The translations under genes were made by a program, and so were the position numbers. Shown piece after piece: positions 1-8,685 of a DNA stretch of 48,656 nt; the first letter of the stretch is position 1, and every line of letters begins with the position of its first letter. Under the pieces are notes generated by a model, which saw nothing but the letters and a program-made list of their open reading frames with translations, was not told where the DNA came from and did not search any database. Where the stretch lies: assembly GCA_964525185.1 (NCBI GenBank), contig CAZGFQ010000014.1, positions 1 through 48,656 of the forward strand. The letters run 5' to 3'. The DNA is from JABHGY01 sp964525185. GTDB lineage: Bacteria > Fidelibacterota > Marinisomatia > Marinisomatales > UBA1611.

Positions 1-219
1 GGGCGGAGAAACTGTGACCTTTTGAATAATTTTACAGAACATTTTGGACTTGACCTAAAGCGCTGATAGTTTAGTATTTGTTCATCTAAATATCTAATAT
101 ATTTTTAAACTATCATCCTAATTAAAAAATTATGTTAAAATAGTAACACATAGTATAGTTACTAACTAGAATTCGTATTTAACTTTCACATCCAAATTAT
201 TAAAGGAATTTCATTTTTT
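1..219. other. Gene-free leader before the phosphofructokinase gene
   Basis: No recognisable gene. One plus-strand frame is open from the window edge to a TGA at 64-66 (21 codons) and could be the tail of an upstream gene, but it has no features I recognise. TGATAGTTTA at 64-73 is repeated inverted as TAAACTATCA at 106-115 (10 bp perfect, 32-nt spacer); this may be a weak terminator or processing structure, though no clear T-tract follows. A second, shorter dyad at 141-164 is listed separately. AAAGGA at 202-207 is the likely ribosome binding site of the next gene, 12 nt before its ATG. Confidence 0.4.
141..164. promoter_or_regulatory. 7-bp dyad, possible operator of the glycolysis operon
   Basis: TAGTAAC (141-147) and GTTACTA (158-164) form a perfect 7-bp inverted repeat with a 10-nt spacer, 56 bp before the phosphofructokinase ATG. 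The spacing of about 17 bp between arm starts suits a dimeric repressor. The sequence is AT-rich, so chance is possible, and the regulator is unknown. Confidence 0.25.
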
Positions 220-1410
220 ATGAAAATAGCATTTTTAACAGCTGGGGGAATTGCCCCATGTTTGTCATCATCTATCGGTGCGTTGATAGAAAAATACAAT
301 GACATTGCTCCAGACGCGGAATTGATGGGGTATTTAAATGGGTATCAAGGATTACTTCTTGGGAGATCTATTCCTTTTCCAGAATCTGTAAAAAAAGATT
401 ATTCTATTTTTTATGATTTTGGTGGAAGTATGATCGGGAATAGCCGTGTCAAATTGACTAATGTGGAAGATTGTATTAAACGAGGATATGTTCAAGATGG
501 GGAAGACCCATTGAAAGTTGCGGCAGAGCAACTAAAAAAAGATCAAATCGATATTTTACATACAATTGGTGGCGATGATACAAATACAATGGCTGCACAA
601 CTTTCTTTTTATCTTAAAGAAAATGGATACGATTTAACTGTTGTTGGGTTACCTAAAACAGTGGATAATGATGTTTTTCCCATAACACAAACACTGGGTG
701 CTTGGACAGCAGCTGAACAAGGAGCCGTATTTTTTGAAAATATAGTAAATGAAAATACCACAAGTTCACGCCAACTCATTATTCACGAAGTAATGGGCAG
801 AAATTGTGGTTGGCTAACAGCAAAATCAGCATTCGATTATCGTGAAAGGATGAAACATCGCTCTTTTTTCCCTGAAATGTTGATTGATGAAGCGCGATGG
901 GATATTGATGCTGTTTATATTCCTGAAATGGATTTTGATTTTCAATCTGAAGTTGAACGTCTTAATATAAAAATGGATGAAAAGGATGGAATCAATATCT
1001 TTTTAAGTGAAGGTGCCGGTTTAGATGCCATTGTGCGAGAAATGGAATCTCAAGGCGAAAATGTCCCGAGGGATGCATTCGGGCATGTGCGTTTGGATGA
1101 GATAAACCCAGGGCAGTGGTTTGCGAAAAAATTTGCCAAAAAATTAAATGCTGAGAAAGTACTCGTTCAAAAAAGTGGGTATTTTGCTCGATCAGCAAAA
1201 CCAAATCAACAAGATTTAGATTTAATAAAACAATCCGCCTTTTTTGGGGCAGAACAAGCATTAAAAGGACAAAGTGGTGTCGCCGGTTTAGATGATGATG
1301 CAGACCAAGCACTTTCCTTAATTGCATTTGAAAGAATCAAAGGGGGAAAACCTTTTGATTATAACGTAAGTTGGTATCATCAATTGTTGACTGAAATAGG
1401 TCAAAAATAA
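220..1410 (+). CDS. 6-phosphofructokinase, pyrophosphate-dependent type
   Basis: Phosphorylates fructose 6-phosphate to fructose 1,6-bisphosphate in cytosolic glycolysis; the pyrophosphate type is reversible. The 396-residue protein has the phosphofructokinase fold signatures: a Gly-rich N-terminus (residues 8-20), GGDDTN at 117-122, PKTVDND at 145-151 and MGRNCG at 192-197. In this superfamily ATP enzymes carry GGDGS and PGTIDND; the second Asp of GGDD and the Lys of PKT are the established marks of pyrophosphate use. ATG at 220 is preceded by AAAGGA. The class II aldolase gene follows after 14 bp, so the two consecutive glycolytic steps are in one operon. Donor specificity is inferred from motifs only. 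Confidence 0.92.
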   Translation: MKIAFLTAGGIAPCLSSSIGALIEKYNDIAPDAELMGYLNGYQGLLLGRSIPFPESVKKDYSIFYDFGGSMIGNSRVKLTNVEDCIKRGYVQDGEDPLKVAAEQLKKDQIDILHTIGGDDTNTMAAQLSFYLKENGYDLTVVGLPKTVDNDVFPITQTLGAWTAAEQGAVFFENIVNENTTSSRQLIIHEVMGRNCGWLTAKSAFDYRERMKHRSFFPEMLIDEARWDIDAVYIPEMDFDFQSEVERLNIKMDEKDGINIFLSEGAGLDAIVREMESQGENVPRDAFGHVRLDEINPGQWFAKKFAKKLNAEKVLVQKSGYFARSAKPNQQDLDLIKQSAFFGAEQALKGQSGVAGLDDDADQALSLIAFERIKGGKPFDYNVSWYHQLLTEIGQK

Positions 1411-1424
1411 GAAAGAGGAACCCT

Positions 1425-2498
1425 ATGAGTTATTCATTAAAACCAGGTGTAGTCACAGGCGAAGATTACAAAACATTATTAAAAGCAGCCAAAGAAGGTG
1501 GTTATGCTATTCCTGCAGTAAATACTGTTGGAACTAATTCTGTAAATGCAGTTATGGAAGCAGCCGCAAAAAATAAATCCGATGTCATTATTCAGTTTTC
1601 AAATAGTGGTGGACAATTTTATGCAGGGAAAAGTTTAGAAGATGCATTCGAAGCCAAAGTGTTGGGATCTGTTTCTGCAGCTCAACATGTTCATTTATTA
1701 GCTGAAAAATATGGTATTTGCGTTGTATTGCACACGGATCATGCTAACAAAGGATTAATCCCATGGGTTGAAGCATTAATCAGCCATAGTGAAACTTATT
1801 TTGAAAAACATGGAAAACCATTATACACTTCGCATATGTTAGATCTATCTGCAGAAGAAATTGATTTAAACTTATCTGAGAGTAAACGTTTATTGGAAAG
1901 AATGGCTCCTATTGGAATGAGTTTAGAAATAGAATTGGGTGTAACTGGCGGTGAAGAAGATGGTGTTGGTTCCGATGATGATATTGGAGCAGATAATCCA
2001 TTACTTTATACTCAACCTGAAGATTGTTTGAGAGCATGGGAATTACTTTCTCCCATTGGACATTTTAGTTTAGCAGCTTCTTTTGGAAATGTCCACGGAG
2101 TCTATAAACCAGGGAATGTAAAGCTTCGACCAGAAATTTTAAAAGGGGCACAGGAATTAGTCGAAACCACATGTGGGACTGATCCAAAACCTTTAGATTT
2201 AGTTTTTCATGGTGGTTCTGGCTCAGAAAAGTCAAAAATATCAGAGGCAATTTCATACGGTGTTTTTAAAATGAATATTGATACCGATACTCAGTTTGCA
2301 TATGCAAAGGCAGTAGGGGATTATGTTGATGCAAATGCAAAAGCATTTAAATATCAAATTGACCCTGAAGATGGCACACCGTATAAAAAACAATATGATC
2401 CACGAAAATTCCTTAGATCAGGTGAGGAAGGAATGGTGGAACGTCTTGATGAAGCATTTTCCGATTTAGGCTCAGTTGGTAAATCTTTAGCACACTAA
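1425..2498 (+). CDS. fbaA: Fructose-bisphosphate aldolase, class II (zinc)
   Basis: Cleaves fructose 1,6-bisphosphate into glyceraldehyde 3-phosphate and dihydroxyacetone phosphate. At 357 residues it matches the E. coli FbaA (class IIA) length. Visible active-site motifs are HTDH at 103-106 (catalytic Asp and a zinc His), LEIELGVTGGEEDG starting near 167, NVHG with zinc His224, and FHGGSGS with zinc His262, followed by the phosphate-binding NIDTDTQ stretch. GAAAGAGGAA before the ATG is a good ribosome binding site. It is co-transcribed with the upstream phosphofructokinase and ends 21 bp before a strong hairpin terminator. Confidence 0.95.
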   Translation: MSYSLKPGVVTGEDYKTLLKAAKEGGYAIPAVNTVGTNSVNAVMEAAAKNKSDVIIQFSNSGGQFYAGKSLEDAFEAKVLGSVSAAQHVHLLAEKYGICVVLHTDHANKGLIPWVEALISHSETYFEKHGKPLYTSHMLDLSAEEIDLNLSESKRLLERMAPIGMSLEIELGVTGGEEDGVGSDDDIGADNPLLYTQPEDCLRAWELLSPIGHFSLAASFGNVHGVYKPGNVKLRPEILKGAQELVETTCGTDPKPLDLVFHGGSGSEKSKISEAISYGVFKMNIDTDTQFAYAKAVGDYVDANAKAFKYQIDPEDGTPYKKQYDPRKFLRSGEEGMVERLDEAFSDLGSVGKSLAH

Positions 2499-2513
2499 AT
2501 CTTAATATATTCC

Positions 2514-2556
2514 ATCTAGAAAAAGGGCGTTCAAGTTGAATGCCCTTTTTTATTTT
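2514..2556. terminator. Bidirectional Rho-independent terminator
   Basis: Arms 2520-2534 and 2536-2550 pair over 15 positions with one G-T wobble; the GC core is GGGC/GCCC and the outer arms are A5 and T5-6, so it can act on both strands. It lies between the aldolase stop and the stop of the convergent symporter gene, whose last codon overlaps the T-tract. It shares the 14-nt lead ATCTAGAAAAAGGG (2514-2527) with the terminator at 17816. Confidence 0.85.
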
Positions 2557-3902
2557 ATAATAAAATACCCAATTAAGAATGATGATGCCATTCCGGGATA
2601 AAAAGGTTCAATATTCAAAAAAGATTGCCCAATTATTAAGCTTAATCCCATCCAAGTCGTTGAAATAATCACAGGTAAAAATATCCATAATGTACTTAAT
2701 CCAGTGGAAAAGGTATGCTTAGGTTTCCAAATATTTAGGAGGAATGGAAAGATTAATCCCGGAATTATAATTGAACCAATTGTGTAGAATAATTTAACAA
2801 CAGATGGGAGAATTAAGGCTAAGCCCCAAGCTAATAAGGTAGAAACAATTAAACCCATTCTAATGGATTTTATGGATAAAGATTGTTCTTTTAATCGACC
2901 CACTATATCACGCCCAAATGTGAACGAATTCACAAACCCTAATGAATCAATGGTGGACATAATAGTAGAAAATATTCCGGCTATAAATATGCCATACACC
3001 AACGGTGGTAGTATGTTTTTTCCTAAAAGGGGGAATGAAAATAATGGATTCTCAGGAGAAATAAGTTGAACAGCATACAATCCTGTCATGAGTGTGAGAG
3101 CATCAAAAATACCCCAAAAAACGATAGACAATAATATCCCTTTTTGAGCGATTTCTGGCGTTTTTGCAGCAGCACATCTTTGGTAAAATCCTGGATCGAT
3201 GAATGTCCAAGATGCAATAAAAAACCACACTATTACATATTGAATTGTGTTTCCGCCTAATGGAGTTACATGTTTTTCTGGTAAAGAATTTAACAATGAT
3301 AACGGTGAGCCTGATTCAGCCCAGCAGTATGTAAGGAGGAGACCAAATCCTAAAAACATAAATATAAATTGAAAAATATCAGTACGAATGATAGCCTTAA
3401 ATCCACCAAACCAAATATAAATTAAACTAAATAAACTAGCTAAAACCATTGATATCCAGAAAGGGATGTGAAATATAAATTGAATTAATATTCCCATACT
3501 CAATATATAGGGAGCAGGGCTTGACAATATAAAGATATAGAATGCACTTAAAATACCCGCTGTCTTGCCAAAACTTTCATTAAAATGGTCTGGGATTGAA
3601 AAATGATTTGCTGAACGGATTTTTGGAGCAATCCAAAATGCATACATAGTAGCAAAAATATAATAGGGGAGTCCAAAAATGAACCAAGTTTGCACTCCAT
3701 AAAGAAATGTATTTTCACCAATTCCTAAAATGCCTCCATACCAAGTTGTCACTAATGTAGCGGTAAAAGCAGGCAGGGTCAATGATCGACCAGCTAAAAT
3801 GAATTCTTCTGGACTATTGCTAGATTGATTATGACGAAACAATCCAATGAAAATAAGGAACCCAACATAAAGGGCAAGAACTAAAATATCAATCCAATGC
3901 AT
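2550..3902 (-). CDS. Sodium:solute symporter family protein (candidate thiamin/precursor transporter)
   Basis: An integral inner-membrane protein of 450 residues with about 12-13 hydrophobic segments. It begins MHWIDILVLALYVGFLIFIG, and the stretch STIMSTIDS near the middle resembles the TM8 sodium-site region of the SSS (PanF/PutP) family. Its ATG abuts the stop codon of the thiamin pyrophosphokinase gene with no gap (TAA ends at 3903, ATG begins at 3902), so translation is probably coupled. SSS members cover many substrates; the link to thiamin or a pyrimidine precursor is inferred only from this coupling. SSS-type ThiV proteins have been predicted by genome context in other groups. Substrate confidence is low, family confidence high. 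Confidence 0.87.
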   Translation of the reverse strand: MHWIDILVLALYVGFLIFIGLFRHNQSSNSPEEFILAGRSLTLPAFTATLVTTWYGGILGIGENTFLYGVQTWFIFGLPYYIFATMYAFWIAPKIRSANHFSIPDHFNESFGKTAGILSAFYIFILSSPAPYILSMGILIQFIFHIPFWISMVLASLFSLIYIWFGGFKAIIRTDIFQFIFMFLGFGLLLTYCWAESGSPLSLLNSLPEKHVTPLGGNTIQYVIVWFFIASWTFIDPGFYQRCAAAKTPEIAQKGILLSIVFWGIFDALTLMTGLYAVQLISPENPLFSFPLLGKNILPPLVYGIFIAGIFSTIMSTIDSLGFVNSFTFGRDIVGRLKEQSLSIKSIRMGLIVSTLLAWGLALILPSVVKLFYTIGSIIIPGLIFPFLLNIWKPKHTFSTGLSTLWIFLPVIISTTWMGLSLIIGQSFLNIEPFYPGMASSFLIGYFIIK

Positions 3903-4547
3903 TTAATCTATTGTATGGCTTTTAAAAACGAGTATAGAGTCAGAAGCATCAATTGAAAATGTAGACCCAATGGATTGATTAGAAATAGCGCGAGCTGACG
4001 GATCTAAAATCATTTGATTCATTGGATATTTTAAAGCGGTAGATGAAACAACTGTGCCTGAATGATATGCAATGATAGAAACAGTTTCACCTGGATTAGA
4101 ATTGAATGACTTTTGTCCTTTGTGGCACGAAATCGTAAAATGGTCCGTAACCATTTTTATATTAATTTTATCCACATAGTCAAAAAGAATATAATGATTT
4201 GCCATGGTCATATCTTCCCGATGACCTGTTGCACCTAACAAAATAATCTGATTTATATTTTGTTCAATACACCAATCTAACGTTTTTTCTAAATCTGTTT
4301 TATTTTGATTAGGTAACTCAATCCATTCCCCTTTGAATTCATCTTTTTGAATTTGTATTGAATCCATATCCCCAAAAAGATAACGAGGTTGAATGTGATG
4401 TTGTATTGCTTGTGTATATCCCCCATCAATGGCAAATATATATTTTGCTTTTTTTAATAATCCAATTGGGCGTGAATGTGTTGGAAAAACACCATTCGCT
4501 ATTAGAACAACTGGGGAATCGTTTGAAAAAGTTGGTTTCATTTCCAT
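3903..4547 (-). CDS. thiN: Thiamin pyrophosphokinase
   Basis: Transfers pyrophosphate from ATP to thiamin to give the cofactor thiamin diphosphate, which transketolase at 44397 needs. The 214-residue protein has the family's N-terminal catalytic domain with DGG at 41-43 and GDMDS at 59-63 (usual form GDxDS), a middle segment with LLGATGHREDMTM near 115, and a C-terminal beta domain. The start is the first of two close ATG codons (MEMK); neither has a good Shine-Dalgarno site. It heads a two-gene operon with the SSS symporter. No thiamin biosynthesis gene is in the window. No THI-box riboswitch is visible in the 75 bp before it. Confidence 0.87.
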   Translation of the reverse strand: MEMKPTFSNDSPVVLIANGVFPTHSRPIGLLKKAKYIFAIDGGYTQAIQHHIQPRYLFGDMDSIQIQKDEFKGEWIELPNQNKTDLEKTLDWCIEQNINQIILLGATGHREDMTMANHYILFDYVDKINIKMVTDHFTISCHKGQKSFNSNPGETVSIIAYHSGTVVSSTALKYPMNQMILDPSARAISNQSIGSTFSIDASDSILVFKSHTID

Positions 4548-4622
4548 ATAATTTACAATAGGAAATGATTATTGAATCGATTCCATTAAGCATATGATAT
4601 TTACTAAATTTGCCAGCTTTAT

Positions 4623-6911
4623 ATGCCATTAAAATCATTATATAGAAAACTTTTTAATTTTGATGCCCATTTCCCGCGATCATTGATTGCGGGAACGGTC
4701 TTTATTACCCTATTGTTTATCTGGGGAATTCCTCGCTTAGAGCTTGATCCTGGTGTTCGCTCAATGATTCCTCACCAACATCCAATGGCAAATACGATGG
4801 ATATGGCAGACAGCTTGTTTGCAGGAACAGGAATGATCATTATTGCTGTGGAGTCAGATAGCTTATTTTCGCCAGAAATATTAGAAAAATACGTTTCTTT
4901 CCATGATTCGCTTGAAAATCTTCCATTAATTAGTCGTGTCTATTCTCTGTATTCCCATTATTCCATTGTTCCAAAATTGGAAGAATTTGTTATTAATAAA
5001 ACAATAGACTCTTTCCCTGATGATGATTCTTTAAGAAACGAATTTATAAAAGAGTTAGAACAAACAGATATTATTGAAAGTCTCATTTCAAGCGATTTGA
5101 AAAAAATGAGCTTCCTATGTCAAATGGGTTCTGCGTATGATTTTGAAGAAACAGTTTTTAGAGATAGAATTGTTTCAATTATTAAACATTACGAAGATCC
5201 AGAAAAAATATATTATTCAGGTTTTCCCATTACGCGTGCTGATGTGATTGATAGCATGAGAAAAGATTTAGGTCTTTTTACACCTTTTGCCTTAGGGCTT
5301 ATGATGGTATTACTCATTTTAAGTTTTAGAAGTTGGGCGGGTGTATTTCTCCCATTTTTTGTCGTTGGAATATCTGTTATTTGGACTTTTGGTCTTATGG
5401 GATGGCTAGATATGAGTGTCCCCTTTATTGGTGGACTTATCCCAGTGATGCTTATTGCCATAGCGAACGATTATGGAATCCATATTATTTCTCATTTCTT
5501 TGAATATTCAAGAATGGATAAAGATGCAACACGAGGCGCAATTTTAAGAAAAACGATTCGAAAATTGGGGATGCCCATTTTTATAGCAGCCATGACAACC
5601 ATTGTAAGTTTTCTTGGTCTCGCAACACATGTACTTCCTCGTGTGCGTGAAATGGGATTTCTTATTTCTTTTGGTATTTTTGTTGCCTTTATATTGAGCG
5701 TTTTCATTATTCCATCTGTTCTTGTTCTTTTAACACGTCCAACTTTTTTGTCAAAAAAATCAGATCATGAAAAAGTAAACAATGCTTTAGTTGCTTTGGG
5801 AGACTTCTTTATTCGATTTAGAATTCCTTTACTGATTGGGTTAAGTGTGGTTGCTTTTATTCTTGGGAGCGGAATAAAGGATATAAAAGTTGATACAAAT
5901 CCCGATCACTATTTCCCTAAAAATGGCAGACTTCGCATTCACAATACTGCCATTTCAGATGCATTTGGCGGTGCGACTCAATTAACAGTTATGGTTGAAG
6001 GGGATATATATTCACCAGAAACATTAAAAAATATTGAAACATTGACAAATCATATTTCTGATGGTTCATCTTTAGTTACAAAAACTCATTCAATTGCAGA
6101 TGTTATAAAAAATCTCCATTTCGGGTTTAATGGTGGCGATTCAGCGTATTATACAATCCCAGATGATAGGGAATTGATTACGCAATACATGTTTTTATTC
6201 TCATTAACAGGGAATACAGATGAATTCGATTTTATTTTAGATGACTGGGAAGAACCATCTTATACCCAAATATTTGTTAGATTAAGACAAGTTCAAACAA
6301 TTCGTATTGCTGAAATCGTTGAGGATACAGAGCAATTTATTCAAGCTAATTTTTACGATCAAAGTCCAATGCAATTAACAGGCCCGGCTGCCTTTTTAGG
6401 TGTATTGACACGGCTTGTTGTAAAAGGACAGGTTTTAAGTTTATTTGTTTCAGCATTCATTATTTTTGTTATTATGTCATTTGTTTTTAGATCATTTGTT
6501 GGAGGACTATTAGCAGTTCTTCCAATGGCTACTTCAGTCATACTCGTGTTTGGTGTTATGGGGCATTTGGGCATCGTATTAAATATGACAACATCATTAT
6601 TAACGAGTATTTTGGTTGGCGTTGGTGTGGATTATACAGTGCATTTTTTATGGCATCTTAGAGACCATATTCGTTCTGGCGAAATATTAGATGATGCAAT
6701 AAGGTCCACATTTAGAATATCAGGAAAAGGTATTTTGTTTAATGCTGCATCTGTTGTTGTTGGTTTTACCGCCTTATTATTTTCAGAATTTTTACCGGTC
6801 GTTATTTTTGGTATTTTAGTAATGGCATCAATCACATTTTGTTTATTTGGTGCATTGGCTGTATTGCCCGCATTAGTCAGTTGGGTTAATCCTAAATTTT
6901 TATACAAATAA
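4623..6911 (+). CDS. RND superfamily exporter, MMPL/HpnN-like (cassette 1)
   Basis: Large inner-membrane exporter of 762 residues with the two-fold RND layout: one membrane segment near 18-38, a periplasmic domain to about 200, five segments to about 375, then the same arrangement again (segment near 395, loop to about 590, five segments to 755). Each half carries a membrane Asp-Tyr pair before His: IANDYGIH and VGVDYTVH, the proton-relay positions of MMPL-type transporters. Such short RND proteins move lipids, hopanoids or lipid-linked cargo, not classic drugs. Its TAA overlaps the ATG of the next gene by one base, and a LolA-like protein follows, so the three form an operon. The cargo is unknown; a paralogue lies at 8686. 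Confidence 0.9.
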   Translation: MPLKSLYRKLFNFDAHFPRSLIAGTVFITLLFIWGIPRLELDPGVRSMIPHQHPMANTMDMADSLFAGTGMIIIAVESDSLFSPEILEKYVSFHDSLENLPLISRVYSLYSHYSIVPKLEEFVINKTIDSFPDDDSLRNEFIKELEQTDIIESLISSDLKKMSFLCQMGSAYDFEETVFRDRIVSIIKHYEDPEKIYYSGFPITRADVIDSMRKDLGLFTPFALGLMMVLLILSFRSWAGVFLPFFVVGISVIWTFGLMGWLDMSVPFIGGLIPVMLIAIANDYGIHIISHFFEYSRMDKDATRGAILRKTIRKLGMPIFIAAMTTIVSFLGLATHVLPRVREMGFLISFGIFVAFILSVFIIPSVLVLLTRPTFLSKKSDHEKVNNALVALGDFFIRFRIPLLIGLSVVAFILGSGIKDIKVDTNPDHYFPKNGRLRIHNTAISDAFGGATQLTVMVEGDIYSPETLKNIETLTNHISDGSSLVTKTHSIADVIKNLHFGFNGGDSAYYTIPDDRELITQYMFLFSLTGNTDEFDFILDDWEEPSYTQIFVRLRQVQTIRIAEIVEDTEQFIQANFYDQSPMQLTGPAAFLGVLTRLVVKGQVLSLFVSAFIIFVIMSFVFRSFVGGLLAVLPMATSVILVFGVMGHLGIVLNMTTSLLTSILVGVGVDYTVHFLWHLRDHIRSGEILDDAIRSTFRISGKGILFNAASVVVGFTALLFSEFLPVVIFGILVMASITFCLFGALAVLPALVSWVNPKFLYK

Positions 6912-7231
6912 TGAATGAAAAACTAGATAAAATAATCAGTATTCTTTTTTTACTTGGTTCTCTTGCCATTGTTGGTTGGTGGCTCTATAGTGCATTTGTA
7001 GGTGGAATATTTTCTTCATGGGTATCACAATTAAACTCAACGGATCAATCGTGGGTTGATACGTTAAAATCTAATTGGGGAATGATTGTACCCATTTATT
7101 TATTTATTTGTTTCCAGGCAGCGGGTATTTCAGAAATTAAGAAAGGGCAAAATTATGTACATGCTGTCATTGTAAGCATTTTCTTTACACCGATAAGTTT
7201 ATTTTTTATGAAGGGTGAAAATGATGAATAA
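6911..7231 (+). CDS. Small membrane protein of unknown function
   Basis: I do not recognise this 106-residue protein. It has three hydrophobic segments (about 9-30, 56-74 and 84-103) and a short charged tail, so it should sit in the inner membrane. Its ATG overlaps the stop codon of the RND exporter by one base and its end overlaps the LolA-like reading frame if that gene starts at GTG 7215, so it is translationally coupled to both. It has no counterpart in the second RND cassette. It could be an accessory subunit of the exporter, but that is inference from position only. Confidence 0.75.
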   Translation: MNEKLDKIISILFLLGSLAIVGWWLYSAFVGGIFSSWVSQLNSTDQSWVDTLKSNWGMIVPIYLFICFQAAGISEIKKGQNYVHAVIVSIFFTPISLFFMKGENDE

Positions 7232-7997
7232 GTTAAAACCAACATTAATAGTTATACTATTATTTCAAATTCTGTTTGGTGAAATGACAGGATCAGAAAT
7301 CATGACCCGGGTGAAAAATAACCCGATTCCTACTTCATCCATTACCAACTTTGAGTTGACTATTATTAAAAAGAAAAAAGGTAGATTGAAGAAAAAGGTT
7401 CGTGAATTTGTTCGATATCAAAAAAATTATAAAACAGGAAAATATAATAGAAAAACATTAGTTCGATTTAGTAAACCAGCCATTGTTAAAGGGACTGGAC
7501 TTTTAAATTGGAGTTTTAGAAATGGGGGCCAAGAGCAATGGTTTTTCCTCCCAAAATTAAAAACAGCCAAAAAAATTAATTCAAAAGATCGCTCTAAATC
7601 ATTTATGGGGACCAATTTTACTTATGAAGATTTAGAGTCTAATGCCATCAATAATCATTCCTACAAAACACTGGGTATTGAAACTTTATACGGGTATCCT
7701 TGCCATGTTATTGAAGCAATTCCATCAACTACAAGTATTTATAAATGGAAAAAATATTGGATAGATATGGCTACTTATCAAATTAAAAAAATAGAATATT
7801 ATGAGTCTGAAGCGAGCCCCATTAAAACGCTCACAGTGCCAAACCATAATCTTTTAGATGGCTATTATGTCCCCAATTCGATGATTATGACATCATCCAA
7901 CGGCGACCAAACTACCATGACGATTCGTAAAGCAAATATGGACGCCGGGATACAAGATGATATTTTTACACAAAAATTTCTAATTCGAATAAAATAA
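7224..7997 (+). CDS. LolA-like periplasmic protein (PF17131 type; cassette 1)
   Basis: About 257 residues with an N-terminal signal peptide (MNKLKPTLIVILLFQILFGE) and the family's core features: a beta-rich body, 'LPKLKTAKKI' and then SFMGTNFTYEDL, the conserved FMG-x4-YEDL stretch of outer membrane lipoprotein-sorting-like proteins. These have the LolA/LolB hydrophobic half-barrel fold and are thought to carry lipid or lipidated cargo through the periplasm. The frame is open from GTG 7215, with ATGs at 7221 and 7224; AAGGG at 7211-7215 sits 8 nt before 7224, so I chose that start. It is the third gene of the RND operon. The gene at 10987 is its paralogue in cassette 2. Confidence 0.85.
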   Translation: MNKLKPTLIVILLFQILFGEMTGSEIMTRVKNNPIPTSSITNFELTIIKKKKGRLKKKVREFVRYQKNYKTGKYNRKTLVRFSKPAIVKGTGLLNWSFRNGGQEQWFFLPKLKTAKKINSKDRSKSFMGTNFTYEDLESNAINNHSYKTLGIETLYGYPCHVIEAIPSTTSIYKWKKYWIDMATYQIKKIEYYESEASPIKTLTVPNHNLLDGYYVPNSMIMTSSNGDQTTMTIRKANMDAGIQDDIFTQKFLIRIK

Positions 7998-8001
7998 GCT
8001 A

Positions 8002-8031
8002 TTGACTTATAATTTATCCGTTTTGTAATAT
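8002..8031 (+). promoter_or_regulatory. Possible promoter of the tetR gene
   Basis: TTGACT (8002-8007) is followed 18 nt later by TAATAT (8026-8031). The -35 is good and the -10 matches four of six positions. Transcription would begin inside the operator at 8033-8060, as expected for autorepression. Confidence 0.4.
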
Positions 8032-8032
8032 C

Positions 8033-8060
8033 GGAAACGATATATACGCAAATCGTTTCC
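8033..8060. promoter_or_regulatory. TetR operator (9-bp perfect inverted repeat)
   Basis: GGAAACGAT (8033-8041) and ATCGTTTCC (8052-8060) are perfect inverted repeats with a 10-nt spacer. The site ends one base before the TTG start codon of the tetR gene and lies just downstream of a plausible promoter, the classic position for an autoregulatory TetR operator that would also control the RND, LolA-like and barrel genes downstream. Confidence 0.7.
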
Positions 8061-8061
8061 A

Positions 8062-8685
8062 TTGACTAATTCACAAACACAACAAGAAGAATTTATTCTC
8101 GAACAAAGTTTTGAAGCTTTGACGCGCGATGGCGTCCGCTCATTTACAGTGGACTCATTCTCGCAAAATTTGGGTATGAGTAAAAAAACGATTTATAAAT
8201 ATTTTCCATCAAAAGAAGATTTAGTCGATAAAAGTGTAGGCTTTTTTCTTGGATTGATTGAAAAGAGATTCAAACGACTCATCGAAACTGAACCGAATCC
8301 TGCCATCCAATTTGTAAAAGTGATGGAATTTATAATGGGACACATTTCCAATATATCTATTGAAAAATTGGCTGACTTAAAATGCCGATTTCCGCGTGTT
8401 TGGGAAAAGATGGAATCATTTCGCCTAGCGCGTAGAGATGATTTTTATAATATATTATTCAATGCGCAACAACAAGGGTATGTAAGAGAAGATGTTGATA
8501 TAAATGTGATAGCCACATTATATATGAATATTATTAATTCTACATTCCAGCCAGAATTTTTTCTAAAAAATAATTTAGCACCATCAGATGCTATTCATAA
8601 TTTCTTAAAAATGATTTCAGGTGGCCTTTTTACTCCATCTGGTAATCAATATGTTAGTGAACTTTTTAAAAAGGAAGAGTCATAA
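8062..8685 (+). CDS. TetR family transcriptional regulator of RND cassette 2
   Basis: A 207-residue one-component repressor. The N-terminal helix-turn-helix is complete: the ARDGVRSFTVDSF-like helix region, then LGMSKKTIYKYFPSKEDLV at about 31-55. The C-terminal ligand domain is divergent, as usual, so the effector cannot be read. The start is TTG at 8062; the next in-frame ATG (MSKKT) would cut away half of the DNA-binding domain, so the non-standard start is needed. No Shine-Dalgarno site is visible because the operator occupies that place. Its stop is directly followed by the RND gene (ATG 8686), marking it as local regulator of that operon. Confidence 0.9.
   Translation: MTNSQTQQEEFILEQSFEALTRDGVRSFTVDSFSQNLGMSKKTIYKYFPSKEDLVDKSVGFFLGLIEKRFKRLIETEPNPAIQFVKVMEFIMGHISNISIEKLADLKCRFPRVWEKMESFRLARRDDFYNILFNAQQQGYVREDVDINVIATLYMNIINSTFQPEFFLKNNLAPSDAIHNFLKMISGGLFTPSGNQYVSELFKKEES

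Noticed and set aside
1..66. C-terminal end of an upstream gene
   Set aside because: Only 21 codons are visible, without any recognisable motif; another frame ends after seven codons. I cannot choose between them.
992..1327. Long minus-strand frame inside the phosphofructokinase gene
   Set aside because: It lies wholly opposite a gene with clear motifs, its product is composed of Leu/His-rich noise, and it has no ribosome site. The many similar antisense frames elsewhere were dropped for the same reasons.
4574..4583. GAATCGATTC palindrome between thiN and the first RND gene
   Set aside because: Only 10 bp without flanking symmetry; expected by chance at this composition.
4548..4622. Thiamin (THI-box) riboswitch before thiN
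   Set aside because: The 75-bp gap is too short for the full element and lacks the CTGAGA and ACCTGA core words on the minus strand.
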